Assembly: GCA_029582165.1 (NCBI GenBank)
Contig: CM055893.1
Coordinates: 28,671,679-28,735,678, forward strand
Source: Portulaca oleracea
Taxonomy: Eukaryota; Streptophyta; Magnoliopsida; Caryophyllales; Portulacaceae
DNA: 64,000 nt
Direction: 5' to 3'
Both the position numbers and the translations under genes were made by a program. How positions within the stretch are numbered: the first letter of the stretch is position 1; the number at the start of each line of letters is the position of its first letter. The notes under the pieces are model-generated. The model was given only the letters and a program-made list of their open reading frames with translations. It was not told the origin of the DNA and made no database searches. Shown here piece after piece: positions 9,131 to 20,609 of this stretch.

Positions 9131-12100
9131 ATGTCTTCAAGGCGCAATTTTATTCAGGGTGCAAATGCTGACCCTTCGATGCTTAGTTTAATAATGAAAA
9201 ATCAGCAAGCACGAATTTTATTTTTCATGTCTTGTCGATTTTTATTATTTTAAGCATGCCTTGAATTGATGTATATGCATGTCAACACGATGTCCCTTTA
9301 TTTATTCGCAATGATGACCCATTTTGAGAGACGGACCAAACCTGACCCAAAGAAAACGGAGTGGGTTACAAATATGCTTCGCCCAAAGGAAACAAAGATA
9401 ACAGCCCACTAAAATAGGGAAAACCCGAGCGGGTTTTCTGGGCCATAAACCCCAACCAAAAAAACTGGGCCTGGATGTGCGGCCCATTAGCAGGACCAAA
9501 ACCCATGCGGGTTTCGGCTCTGCTGGGTCGGCTTATTTAAGCCGGCATTTTTTTTTCTTTTTACTTTTTTTTTGTTTCACTTTTTCCAATTCCTTTATCT
9601 TGCGGGCCATGGCTGTGGGCCCAGTGTTGGTGCTGGGTCCAGCTAGGGCCTGAAAGGCTATGCCTTGGTCAACGCATTAGGTGAGCCCCCGATTTTAATT
9701 TTGCCTTTTCCCGTTTTGCCACTAGGAGGATAACTTGAAAACTCCCGGCGTCCTAAAGGATCTCCTTAAGGTAGCCGATTCGATTCTCGGGGATTTCGTT
9801 AGCAACACCCTTATTGCGGCAGGACTCATGCCATTCTGGAAATGCCTGGTGGCCTAGAAAGGCCGTACATTTCGCGTGATAGGCCGCGCTATAGCGGAAA
9901 GGTTTTGGGATATGACCAACTCCTTCCATCTACCTGTTGGTGAGATAACGATTACCCCCACAGATTTTGTTATGATCACTGGTCTTCCTTGGGGCGGGCG
10001 TGACATAGTCTTCAATGCTGAGATCCCTCCAATGGTTTTGGACTTCTTTGGTCGATGTCGGTAGCGTTTAGGCCCAGGTCAAGGCCTGTCCAACCTCGCC
10101 TATGCGCACTTCGAGGTGGCCATCCGTGATGCCAACTTTCAAAATTTGCCCGGGGATCAACGCCGCTTTATCTTCTTGTCTTATGTTATTTCTGCCACTC
10201 TTTTTTCCAACCGGGGAGATAACATTACTTTGACCTAGTTGCGGAATCTTCTGGACTTGAACGAGGTCCGGAACTTGAATTGGGGTAAAGATGTGTATGC
10301 GAATTTCTTCCTTTGGCTTCTTCGCGGTGTCAGACTGACGCTGGATGATGATACAGTTTACCTCCACGAGTCTCACACCCGCTTTCAGTATGGTCCTTCT
10401 TTATGGAAGGTGCTCGAGGTATGTACCCAAGACTCTCCTCTTTGTAGTTTTGCTACTCTTTTTCTATTTCTTTGACTTTATATTCGCGCAGTCATGGGCA
10501 TATAAATATATCCTATCCTTGGGTATTCGCTCCAAGAGAAATAGATACCCCCGAACACTGGATCACGAGGGTATTCGAGGGAAGAAATTCCAGTCGGGCA
10601 GTCTTGACCGTATCCGTCGCGCTCTGGATGATCTCAACCCGGTATATCTTTATACTTGACATCTTTATTTATATTTTTTTTACCTCCATTCTTGAAATGA
10701 CTCTCTTTCTTTCACAGGACCACGTGAACTGGCGTCCATGGGCTGAGTTTGACTTGAGTGGATTACCCACCCCTTTGCAACAAGTGGAGGACGATACTCG
10801 CCTCCCCATCCTGATGGAGGGACCTTCGGGCTTCATATGGTACCTGGGGGAGAGAGCTACGAGGCAGATCCTAGGGGGATATCCTGGCCTCATACGCCAA
10901 GATCTTTCAGAGCACATGTTCGAGCCTTGGCGCGTCGCTCCGGATGTCCTGGGAGATTGAATTCGTGGTCGAGACTTCGACAACTTCGTGTATGACGTCC
11001 CACAGGAGCAGCTTAATGAGAAATTCCAATGCTACTTGAGTCGTTTAGCGCCCCGAGTGGTATATATCTCCCACTTTTCCTATGTTGTGCTTTTGACCAA
11101 TTCCTAACCATAAAGTCTGCAGCTGGGGCCCTATGCTAAGGCTGCTGAGGTTTCTTGGATGTTGAGACTAGTAGTCAGTGCTCTGCACTCCAAGAGTTTG
11201 ATCGGAAACCAATAATTCCTCATTTCTTGTTGCTTCCTTTTATCTCATATGCCACTTATACATGTGTAACCTTTGTTCTCATTACCTTTCAGCCACGATG
11301 GTCTGTCTTTAGGCAAATGACTAAAGAGTGGAGTACTATGTTGAAGCATGACAACCGGTCATTCACTGGCTCAGGCAGATATCGCGGGAATACTGCCGGA
11401 AGAGCTGACATGGAGGCCGATGCGGAGTCTGTTCCTCGGGAACCACCTCGACGCTCTACTGCGGGAGTTCCTCGTACTGAGCCCCCACGTCGTTCTTTGG
11501 TAGGGAAATATTTTTCCCGAGGCCGATCACGGGAGGAGGTTGGTGGGTCCTCTCGTCCTCCCCTAGCAGTTGTGCCGGAGGGTCGTGGTAAAGGCATCAT
11601 GGTTGAGGGTCATCATTCAACTGGGTCCAATCGTAGCAGATCTGGTAGCAGAGGCCGTTGCCCTATTGATGAAGACATGGCTCAGATGTCCTTAGAGGAG
11701 CATCTTGGCCAAGGGGGGTCACATCACAGCGTTGGGTATGGTGGTGATACCCAGCCTCATTCCTATTGGGTGGAGGATGCTTCAGAGTCGAGTGCTACCA
11801 ACCGGCCTTCTCATTCTCGCGGCACTCCAGCTTTAATGCGTTCTACTCGTCGTGGTCGAGAGATTGTGGTGAGGGACCATGACTCAGGTGCATCCGTAGG
11901 GTACCCTGGCAGTCAGGCCCTAGCAGATGGCGCTTCCTCACGTCCTGCACCATACGACGCCTCCTCCTTTGGTTCTGGCTCTTACTCTGCTGGATGCCAG
12001 TCCCGGCTCCTAGAATGGGTCCTTCATGGCCTGCGGGTACGCAAGAGTGGTTTGCACCCAACACTCTTGGCTAGGAGGATCTACCCCTTCTGTTGAGTGG

Positions 12101-12457
12101 CGTGTTCCTGATCATTCATGGCTAGCTGGTTCACAGGATCATTCCATATCATCACCGTCGAGCGTGCATCCTTCCGAAGTTCCCTTGTCTGGGCCACCGC
12201 AGACTGCTCCTAGTTCTGACTACTATTCCGAGGACACCTATTTCGGTACAGCTGGTGCCTCTAACGCTGGGACTTCTCATGTGGTGATCAAACCGATGAC
12301 AAGCAAGACTCTATGCATTTTTAGACTTTTGTTATGCAAGGCAAATTTGTACTACTTTTCTTTTATTTTATATTTTTATCTTAATGCAAGACCTTTATGC
12401 ATTTTGTTTCTTGTTTTATATGCAAGACGTTGTGAATGCACGACTTTATTTTATTAA
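9131..12457 (+). pseudogene. aORF1: antisense plant-mobile-domain-like gene with introns
   Basis: The likely start is ATG 9131 (MSSRRNFIQG, matching B). After a first intron with its acceptor near 9727, the main exon has FHLPVGEITITPTDF followed by MITGLPWGG, which resembles the plant mobile domain. Introns with GT and AG ends at 10419-10491, 10642-10717 and 11060-11122 join a single frame (VLE-SWAYKY, LNP-DHVNW, PRV-LGPY). A fourth, near 11211-11292, has a damaged donor. The C-terminal half is rich in Ser, Arg, Gly and Pro, and ends with a DYYSEDTYFGT block that is also in B. Stops near 9856, 10062, 10238 and 10958 and a small deletion near 11150 break it. The plant mobile domain call is by recognition; function is unknown. 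Confidence 0.62.
9420..9514. promoter_or_regulatory. palindrome pair inside aORF1 intron 1 (A)
   Basis: AAAACCCGAGCGGGTTTT at 9420-9437 and AAAACCCATGCGGGTTT at 9498-9514, 78 bp apart, with TGGGCC/GGCCCA words between. Element B has three of its own palindromes at the matching place (52451-52622). Confidence 0.6.
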
Positions 12458-12708
12458 TTCATTGAACGAGTTTCTATATGACATGATTAATCCCAACTTA
12501 ATCCCGCTTCCCCAAAAAGAAAAGAAAATAAAAGAAAACGAAAACTTAAGTGTCAGAGTAAACTCGAGCCAAAAATATTTCAGAACTGAGCATCATTGGG
12601 TTAGGATCCGAAACATTAAAAATACACAAACGGGCCAGTTTAATTTCATGACCCAAATACAATTAGAAGCGGGTGGGCCGAGCGTCGGAGAGGCGGCCCA
12701 TGAAGATA
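12458..12708. other. spacer between aORF1 and the aORF2 promoter
   Basis: AT-rich sequence with short A and T runs, then GGGCC words. No gene seen. It separates the aORF1 tail from the next palindrome pair. Confidence 0.5.
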
Positions 12709-12950
12709 GAAAGCCCGCGCGGGCTTTCTCTTCAGCAGGCCCTGAGCCTGGGATTGGGCAAGCGCGTGCGTAGGCCTGGGCAGATCAAAACCCGCGCGGG
12801 TTTTGATTTATTTTTCCCCTTTTTTTTGGTTGCTAGCCGTTGAAAAATGACTAAAATCATGGGATATGAATGCAACGGCTCCATGATCACTTGCTGACTG
12901 CATTTCTCCATTTTTGAGCTTAAATGGAGGTGTATAAATACCCCATGTTA
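12709..12950 (+). promoter_or_regulatory. aORF2 promoter of element A: two palindromes and TATA
   Basis: A 20 bp palindrome with core AAGCCCGCGCGGGCTT (12709-12728) is followed, 77 bp on, by a perfect palindrome with core AAAACCCGCGCGGGTTTT (12787-12804). TATAAATACCCC starts at 12933. A CT-rich leader then runs to ATG 13033. The TATA context TATAAATACCCC is the same word used in the LTR. Confidence 0.65.
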
Positions 12951-13705
12951 TGCATGTAATCATCACTCCTCATCTCTACTTCTAAGCCTTCACCCCTATT
13001 CTCCTAAAACACAAAGAAAATCCCCGACTCTCATGGCGTTCGAGAAGAAACTTGCAACTTGGATGAGCACTTTACCCAAGGAGGAGAAGAAAGAGCTTGG
13101 AAGATACAAATTGACGAGCTTGTTGGGCCTTCGACAAGTGAGGATTAACCACGATTTTCTCCGTATGGCGGAAACCTTTTTGGGATCCGAAGATGCATGT
13201 CTTTCGCTTCGCGTGGAAGGAGTTGTGTCTGCTTCCGGAGGAATGGTCCTCAATCTTAGGGAAAAATCACTTTACTCGGCCGACGTCGCCTCCAACACCA
13301 ATGGACATCCCCAAGCAATACAAGGAGCTCTTATGATTGCCATCTCGGGTTATCAAAAGTGCAATATTCAGTGAAAAGGTACACTTCCAAACCATAGTCG
13401 AATATTTTCAATCTCCTGATACATTGGAATATGGTCTCGTGATACGAGTGCGAGCGCTCGTATTATGTCTCCTTGGCGAGTTTTGTTTTTATCAAGGTGG
13501 CAAAAGAACCGGACCGGCGAATTTAATTCAAATCGTCGATGACATGTCCCGAGGCTACAATCCCGTGCACCTAATGTTAGCGGAAACCATGATGGGCTTG
13601 GATGACCCAAATCCAGAACATGACATTCGAGGGAGCCCGCTGCTACTTCAGGTATTTCATTCCTCCTTTTTGCCACTATCTGATTTTTGTGCCTCTACTG
13701 TTTAC

Positions 13706-13723
13706 AAAACCCACGCGGGTTTT
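13706..13723. promoter_or_regulatory. palindrome inside the aORF2 intron (A)
   Basis: AAAACCCACGCGGGTTTT, one mismatch from a perfect palindrome, lies within the 138 bp intron at 13652-13789. It is the only single copy. All other sites in element A come in twos or threes. Confidence 0.6.
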
Positions 13724-14214
13724 CAGCCTTTTTTTTTTTTAGTTTGGGAGAATTGGTGTGCAATCTAACCCTGGCTAACTGTTGGACAGATCTGGTTAAT
13801 GGAGCACTTGGGCCTCATTGAAGAACCCCGGACTTCATCGGCGTTGGCGAACTATTGTCAGAGAAAGAGAAAGTACATCGACATCCGTTCGGTAACGGAA
13901 TGGATTGCTTTCTTAAAGGAGCCTCGGGAGATCTCATGGTGGATCAAATGGTGGCACATTTCTGAATCTGTGACCCATGACTTCCGTAATGCTAACGTGT
14001 GTCTTGCAAGCTTGACGCACATGACTTTTTATTTTCCGGCGCGAGTGAAGTGCCAGATGGGTCGCAAGCAAGATATTCCTGAACTTCTGTGTGACACTCC
14101 TGATCAATTGAAGCTTCGAAGTTCGATGATTGAGTCATGGCTGAAGTATTGGGAAAGAAGACCAACTATCAAATCTCCGCCAAAGGCACGTGTGTCTCAC
14201 ATTGCCGATGCTGG

Positions 14215-15773
14215 TGTAAAGCGGTTTGTAAGACCTCGGTTTTATCGTTCTCTCTCAGGGAGCTGGCGGCCTTGGTCATAGAAACTAAGTCAATGGTCGG
14301 GATGAGATTGCTAAGGTAAGGATATCGGTTTGAAGGGATCACAACACAAGAAACAAAACTAAGGTCGGTCAAGGAATGGAAAATGGGCTTCGGAGGTTTT
14401 CGGGATGCAAACGGGGATGAGGAAATGGGTTTTGCAACAAGAGAGTAACGAGAAGGGGAAATCAAATGGTAACTCCGTTAGAAAATACCCACCGGGCTTC
14501 CTCTTTCAAGGATAGTCCGGATTAACCTCCCCAAAGTCCATCGACAGACCCGGGGGAGTTCAAGGAACGGAATTTCCTAGTTAGTTTCTATTCGCTTTCG
14601 CGAACTAGAATACTAACTATCCTAATTCCTACCTTCCAACAAGTGTTGGATGTATTCAGGATGCTTTCACACCCAAATACATCCCACTTGAGGGAAGGAT
14701 AGGATTGGGAAATTGATTTCTTAACTAATTACTCACTAAAATTGCTAACCCAAACCTAATCACCCATTCACACCCTTAATTATCCCCTAACCCTTAGGGT
14801 TCCTAGCCACTAATCATGACACTAACTATGCTAACAACATCCTAACCAAACCTAAACATGATTTCTAACATCAAACAACCATAAACAAGTAAGATAATCA
14901 AATAACAAGCAAGAACAATTAGAGAACAAGCAAAGTAATTAATAAAGGAGTTAAGGGAAGAGAAAACTTATCAAAGTGCTGTAGATGAACAAGAGAAAGC
15001 AATAAAAAGATGACCCAACAATCTTTCAATTGTTTGAATCTCCAAATCTTCAATAATAAACACAAATCTCCAAAATCCTAGATTAATCTCTCACTAATCT
15101 CTCTCTAAAACCCTTAATTACAAAGCTCCCAAAATGTCTAAGTCTATCCCTAGATGCCCCCTAAGAAATCGTCAACAAGGAGTATATATACAAGGTAAAA
15201 CTGTTGGCCAACACGCAGCACTTCAAGCCGAAAACACGCGCAGGACATAGGGAGACCGTGGTCACGGTCTAGGAGACCGTGGCCACAGTCATGTTATGTC
15301 CCGTGAAACCTGTTTGGTGATTTAGGGCAGACAAATTTTCGCTCCTTCGCACTGTCGTGGCTACGGTCTCCCAAGACCGTGGCCACGGTCTTGCTCGGCC
15401 ACTTCTTCCCTTAGACATGTCATGAACCCACCGTGGCTATGGTCAACTTCGACTGCCACGGCCTAGCTTCGCTTTCTTTCCTTTGTTCTTCCTTCTTCCA
15501 AGCATGTAACGCCGATCCAAGGTCGTAGCATGCGTTACTTCACTAATTGGCACCAAAGGTCGGAGTGTGGTCCGGTCGTTTCAATCGGTTTCGCCTCGGC
15601 TCGGGAAATCGCCAAGAACGCTATAAAAAGGCTCGTTTTGCTACATTTTTGGTGAAAACTCCAAAATCTACAAAATAATCAAAAACACATTAAAAGCTAT
15701 GAAATTAAACCACGAAACAAGTTAAAAGCCTAAGTATTTAGGCGGTATTTAGACACAAAATTGGGTTTAAACA
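14215..15773 (-). repeat. family-C solo LTR with TSD GCTGG
   Basis: It begins TGTAAAGCGG and ends AAACA, and is flanked by GCTGG at 14210-14214 and 15774-15778, a perfect 5 bp target duplication. It matches the truncated LTR at 56966-58337, where a polypurine tract shows that the element reads on the minus strand. Minus-strand TATA at about 15183-15190. Palindromes of the AGACCGTGGCCACGGTCT type lie upstream at 15252-15462. No internal sequence is present, so LTR-LTR recombination has occurred. Confidence 0.92.
15183..15462 (-). promoter_or_regulatory. family-C LTR promoter: TATA and three palindrome pairs
   Basis: The minus strand has GTATATATACTCC at the TATA site. Upstream, palindromes with arms ACCGTGG/CCACGGT are centred near 15260 and 15280, 15361 and 15380, and 15437 and 15456. 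Members of a pair are about 20 bp apart and pairs are about 100 and 76 bp apart. The copy at 57839-58002 keeps the 20 bp phase. Confidence 0.6.
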
Positions 15774-16061
15774 GCTGGTTATCATGGATGGCTGATTGCT
15801 GCTATTGAATCTCGTCGTTCTGGGGAAACGAGACGAAGGCATGTATCTGCGAAGGAAAGGTTGGGTCCTCGTACATCGGTAAAGGACCGCCTTGGCGCAA
15901 GAGACTCAGTGAAAGATCTACTTGGTCCGAGAGTGGAGGCACGAAAATCAGGCAGGCGGGCCTATAAGCCCAAGGACAAAGAGAAAGCTCCTAACGGACT
16001 TGGAGACATGGAGACTGACCATGAGACAACTGGCGAAGTAGAGAAAGTGAAGCAAGATTAG

Positions 16062-16294
16062 AAGATGGATGGAGTGAAGGAACTGAAACTGCTTTGCCAG
16101 AATAATCTTTTATTTAATTATGTCTTTCGAATTTTCTTATGTTACAAATAATGTACCCGCATTTTCACTTAATAAAGGAGAAATATTTGTTCACAAATAT
16201 TGTGTTCTTGCAAACTTTATTTTTCTTAAGTACATGAGCATTTATGAAATATATCCCAAGTGTCAGAAAATTGGTTTCCAGTTGCTTGGTTATA
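16062..16294. other. convergent intergenic gap between aORF2 and pol (A)
   Basis: About 230 bp, AT-rich, between the end of aORF2 (plus) and the stop codon of pol (minus). Element B has a gap of the same size at 47551-47780. No gene. The sense and antisense transcripts must terminate or overlap here. Confidence 0.6.
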
Positions 16295-17860
16295 TTAAGC
16301 ATAATATCGCTTGAGTTGATCCAAATTCGTGGGCTGAATTATATCTTCTCCATCCATGGCAGCGAGCCGAGCTGCTCCCCCCGGCAAAATACCCTTAATC
16401 ACGTAAGGACCCTTCCAATTAGGTGTAAATTTTCCCCTTGGATCATTTATAGGTGCCCTCATCTCCTTAATCACCAAATCGCCTACTTGAAGCGAACGAC
16501 TTTTTACCCTCTTATTAAAAGCTCGAGCGATCCTACTTTGGTATACTTGCACACTATGTATTAATGCTCTCAATCGCCTTTCATCCATCAACATCAGCTC
16601 CTCGAACCTTGCTCTAGCCCATTCTGCTTCTAGCAACTGACTTTCAGCCACTATCCATAACGAAGGGATCGCTACTTCGATTGGTAAGACTGCTTCCATT
16701 CCATATACCAAGGAATACGGTGTTGCCCCCGTAGCAGTTCGTATAGAGGTTCGGTATCCCCATAGGGAAAATGCTAATTTATCTGGCCAATCTTTGTAAG
16801 TGACAACCATCTTGTTGATAATTCCCGACACTGTCTTATTGGCCGCTTCTACAGCTCCATTGGCTTGAGGTCGGTCCGGCGAAGACTGATGATGCTGGAT
16901 TTTCTAAGTGGTGAGCAAAGCTTCTACCTCCTTCTGAAAATGGCTTCCATTATCACTAATGATCTCATGAGGCACTCCATATCGACATATGATGTTTTGA
17001 AGGATGAATTTGGCCACGTGTTTGGATGTGAGTTTGGCAAACGAGGCTGCCTCTACCCATTTAGTAAAATAATCGATGGCGACCAATATGTACTCATGTC
17101 CTCCTGTTCCGGTTGGGTGTATCTTGCCAGTGATGTCAATACCCCATACCGAGAATGGCCATGGAGATGTCAAAGTAGTTAGGTATGATGGGGGTTGATG
17201 CTGTAGATTAGCATATTCTTGGCATTTATGGAACTTTCGAACGAACTCTAAGCAATCTGCCTCCATAGTGGACCAATAGTAACCAGCCCTTTGAATCTTC
17301 TTTGCTAACATTCGTCCATTCATGTGGGGACCGCACTCTCCTCCGTGTACAGTAGTCATGATCTCCTTGGCACTCTTAGCATCGATGCATAGCAAATTAA
17401 TGCCCGTAGGTGATTTCTTGTAGAGTTGATCTTGGATCAAGCAGTATTGTGCTGCTAGGGACCTGACCGCTCGCTGTCCTCGAGCATCCAACTCAGCTGG
17501 ATATTCTCCTTTCGGCAGAAAATTGTATATGTCATGGAACCATTCCTCAGTTTCTTCCTCTTGTGCTTCCAGGTGGCAAACATATGCCGGTTCAGACTGC
17601 CGTTCCACTACTACTGGCAATTGAAGCGTGCTTAATGGTATGGATATCATCGAAGACAACTTGCCTAAGGCGTCAGCTAACTCATTGTGATCCCTGGAGA
17701 GGTACTGGAAACTGATTTGCTCAAATTGGTCAGCAAGTCCCAAGTGCTTCTGTTGATAAGCCATAAGACATTCATTCCGAACCTTCCATGTATTTTTAGC
17801 CTGATTAATGATGAGGCTAGAATCCCCAAAGACTTTTACATGACGTATGCCTAAAGCCAA
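16295..17860 (-). pseudogene. pol: second RNase H end and integrase of element A
   Basis: From 17860 leftwards: the end of the second RNase H (ALGIRHVKVFGDSSLIINQ, SRDHNELADAL), the integrase zinc finger, the catalytic core and the C-terminal domain, ending LDQLKRYYA. Core motifs are WGIDITGK, IISDNGSHFQKE and QANGAVEAANK, so all three acidic catalytic residues are present. The zinc finger reads RKFHKCQ where RKCHKCQ is expected, so one Cys is lost. The frame breaks between about 16904 and 16831. In the family, integrase inserts the cDNA and the second RNase H degrades the RNA strand. Confidence 0.85.
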
Positions 17861-19570
17861 GGTGGCTTGGAAACCCTTGATACATGCTTCATATTCTGCA
17901 GCATTTTTAGTAGCATCAAAGTCCTACTTCACTGATACAGGGACATGTGCCCCTTTTGGACAGATCAATAAAACTCCCACTCCGCAGCCCATTTTGTTAG
18001 AAGCTCCGTCGAAATACATTTCCCATGTTATTTCGTCAGTGAAAAATACATCCTCATCTGGGAATTCCAAGTGAGTGCTTGGAGGTTCCTGTGATGGTGA
18101 GGCAACCAGGAAATCAGAAACAACTCGTCCCTTGATGGACTTCTGAGGCAAGTACAGAAGATTGAACTCTGAAAGCATGACCACCCATCGAGGAATGCGG
18201 TTGTTGATGGTAGGTTGCTCCATGATAAACTTAATGGGATTATTCTAAGCTATGACATATACAGTATGTGAAAGCATGTAATGTCTTAACTTCTTGGTGG
18301 CCCACACTAGCGCAAGAGCCATTTTCTCTATGTCTGCATATCGACTTTCGTAGTCTAAGAATTTCTTGCTCAAGTAGTAGATGGCGCTCTCTTGACCTTT
18401 AACCTTCTCAGCTAGTATAGCCCCCATTGCAGAGCTAGTCACGGTAAGGTAAAGGAGTAGAGGCTCATCTGGTACCGGCGGCATGAGGAGTGGAGGATGT
18501 TGCAAATATTCCTTGATTTTGTCGAAGGCTGCTTGACATTGATCGTCCCATTCTATTTTGCTTCCTTTCTTTAGTTTCTTGAACAAAGGTTCACACGTCA
18601 TGGTGAGCTTTGAGATGAACCTGCTGATATATTGGACTCGTCAACTTTTGTCTTTGAAGGGTCAACTTTTGGATAGCCTTTATCTTCGAAGGGTCAACTT
18701 TAATGCCTTGTTGGCTAACCACATAGCCTAGCAGCTTCCCAGAGGTGACACCGAAGGTGCACTTTGCTGAGCTGAGTTGAGCCGCATTTTGTATTTGCGA
18801 AGTCGGAGGAAAAACTTGCGAAGGTTAGGAATGTGCCCTTCCCTTGTTTTGGACTTTACGATCATGTCATCCACATAAACCTCTACCTCTATATGCATCA
18901 TATCATGAAGTAGGGTGTTAGCTGTCCGTTGATATGTTGCCCCAGCATTTTTGAGACCAAAAGGCATAACCACATAATAGTATGTTCCCCATGGTGTAGT
19001 GAATAAGGTTTTCTCCATGTCTTCTTCCACCATTTTGATTTGGTTATAACCCGCATATCCATCCATAAAGGATAGTAGCTCATGTCCGCAAGTGTTATCC
19101 ACTAATACGTCGATATGTGGTAATGGGAAACTATCCTTGGGACTGGCTTTGTTGAGGTCTCGAAAATCTACGCACATGCGCACCTTCCCATCTTTCTTGG
19201 GTACTGGGACAATGTTAGCAATCCACTCGGGGTATTAGACTGCTTTGATGAACTTAGCGTTAAGCTGCTTGATCATCTCTTCCTCGATCTTCTTATCCCA
19301 TTCAGGCTTGATCCTTCTAGCCTTTTGTCGAACCGGCTTTGCATTAGGAAGTAAAGGTATAGTATGTTCCGCAATTTCCCTGTCAATCCCAGGCATGTCC
19401 TCGTAGGACCATGCGAATACATCTAGAAATTCCTTGAGAAGCTCCGTGAAGGCTACCCGTTCTTCTGCTATGAGCGAGCTACCTAACTTCAATTCCCGAG
19501 GTTGTTCTTCTGTGCCCACATCTATGGTAATGGTGTCTTCTAACACCGCTATTTTTTTACTCATGTTCAT
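17861..19570 (-). pseudogene. pol: reverse transcriptase and RNase H region of element A
   Basis: The RT starts with DMPGIDREIAEHTIPLLP and continues MRMCVDFRDLNKASPKDSFP, FMDGYAGYNQIKM (catalytic Asp present), MPFGLKNAGATYQR and EVYVDDMIVKS (YVDD intact). A first RNase H-like domain (YLSKKFLDYESRYADIEKMAL) is followed by the start of a second one (EMYFDGASNKMGCGVGVLL). Two RNase H domains mark the Tat lineage. Breaks occur near 19200 (frame), about 18650 (rearranged), 18245 and 17926 (TAG between SVK and DFDATKN). Confidence 0.85.
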
Positions 19571-20567
19571 TAGGAAATTCCTTTAAGGGTTCATTAAATT
19601 CCAGATTATTGTTGGCGCAGCAGCTCAAGGAAGAGGGGAAAGAAGAATCAGAGTAAGTTGAAAGGTTCATCTTATTGAATGCAGAAAGGAATACATTGCC
19701 AGCAGACTCAAGACCAGACTCACTTGACTCTAAACCATTAAAACCTGACTCTATGTCTTTAGGAACAGACTCTCCTACAGATAAAGCAAAATTATTCTCC
19801 TCAGCGTCGACCCACGAGACCGCCTTAACTCCTCCGTCTTCAGCAATCATGAGACTTGGATCAAAGCTTGGGTTAAACAGCGCAGCGACAACAACATCAA
19901 CTTCAGACTTCTCCGGGGTAGCTTCTTGTCCAAACAGCATGCCAAAAATGTTGCTCCCAGCAAGATGAGTCCATTCCAATGGAGGCTGTTTGTCCCGAGC
20001 GGGAATAAAGACAGTAGCCATATTATTGGAGAAATCGTTGAAGACTTCTAATCCGATGACTTGAACTCCTTTGTTCTTTAGATAGAATGGCTCAGGAAAC
20101 CCATAGTAGGGGAAGTCATCTCCTTCCCTAACAAACTGTCCATTCAGAGTGAGTGGATAGGCCTTCATCTAGAATAAAGATGGAGGATTGTCCATTCTCT
20201 TCTGTTCAACGATAGCCATTTTAGCGAACCTGACCTCCTTCTCGGTTGGTTTATACCCTAAGCCAAATCTTCCCTTTTGCTTAAAGGTCTTGAATACAGG
20301 AGGAATTTTATTCTTCGGATTCCTCCCTAGCGGCATTCCAGGGAAATATCCTTGTTTCTTGAGCATAGCATGTACCTTGGGATTTGAATAGGGATCGAAG
20401 TCAAAAGGTGCTTCATCCTTGCTCATCATTGGCACGAGCTCAAAATTGTGGAGTTCTTCGTCCATCGAGTTGTGCTCCACCTCAAGAGTTGACTGTTTAG
20501 GAGTGAAAACAACATTGACAGATTCTCCTGAGATAGTGATCACTTGGCCTTGAACCAGCATTTTCAC
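19557..20567 (-). CDS. pol: G-patch-like and linker region of element A polyprotein
   Basis: The segment 20567-20169 has YFPGMPLGRNPKNKIPPV and GRFGLGYKPTEKEV, a glycine-rich G-patch-like block found between protease and RT in Tat-type polyproteins. After a stop at 20169 comes a 203-residue, acidic, serine-rich linker (20168-19557) leading to RT. The corresponding part of element B is 42685-43296. G-patch domains bind nucleic acid in retroviral polyproteins; the role here is inferred. Confidence 0.65.
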
Positions 20568-20609
20568 CTTCTGATGTAAGGTGGATGCTATAGCATTACA
20601 CTCGTGAAG

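Larger units (their letters stand above)
13033..16061 (+). pseudogene. aORF2: antisense gene with intron and RLGPR repeats, split by a solo LTR
   Basis: It starts MAFEKKLATW about 100 bp after the TATA box. A frame break and an in-frame TGA (13334-13336, TGC in element B) disturb exon 1. The exon then encodes RVRALVLCLLGEFCFYQGGK and DDMSRGYNPVHLMLAETMMG. An intron at 13652-13789 has GT/AG ends and carries a palindrome. Exon 2 (13790-14214) has ISWWIKWWH and a TFYFPARVKCQMGRKQ block. The solo LTR interrupts at ADAG, and the frame resumes at 15779 with GWLIAAIESRR and three RLGPR-like repeats, ending DKEKAPNG...KQD. It resembles plant retroelement-associated DUF7745-type proteins, with low certainty. 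The basic tail suggests nucleic-acid binding (inference). Confidence 0.58.

Noticed and set aside
11289..11600. 103-codon minus-strand frame
   Set aside because: It is the shadow of the Ser/Arg-rich aORF1 exon on the plus strand.
7628..13723. Regularly spaced palindromes that resemble a CRISPR array
   Set aside because: Repeats are only 16-20 bp, occur in groups of two or three across a plant retrotransposon, spacers are about 60 bp and there are no cas genes.
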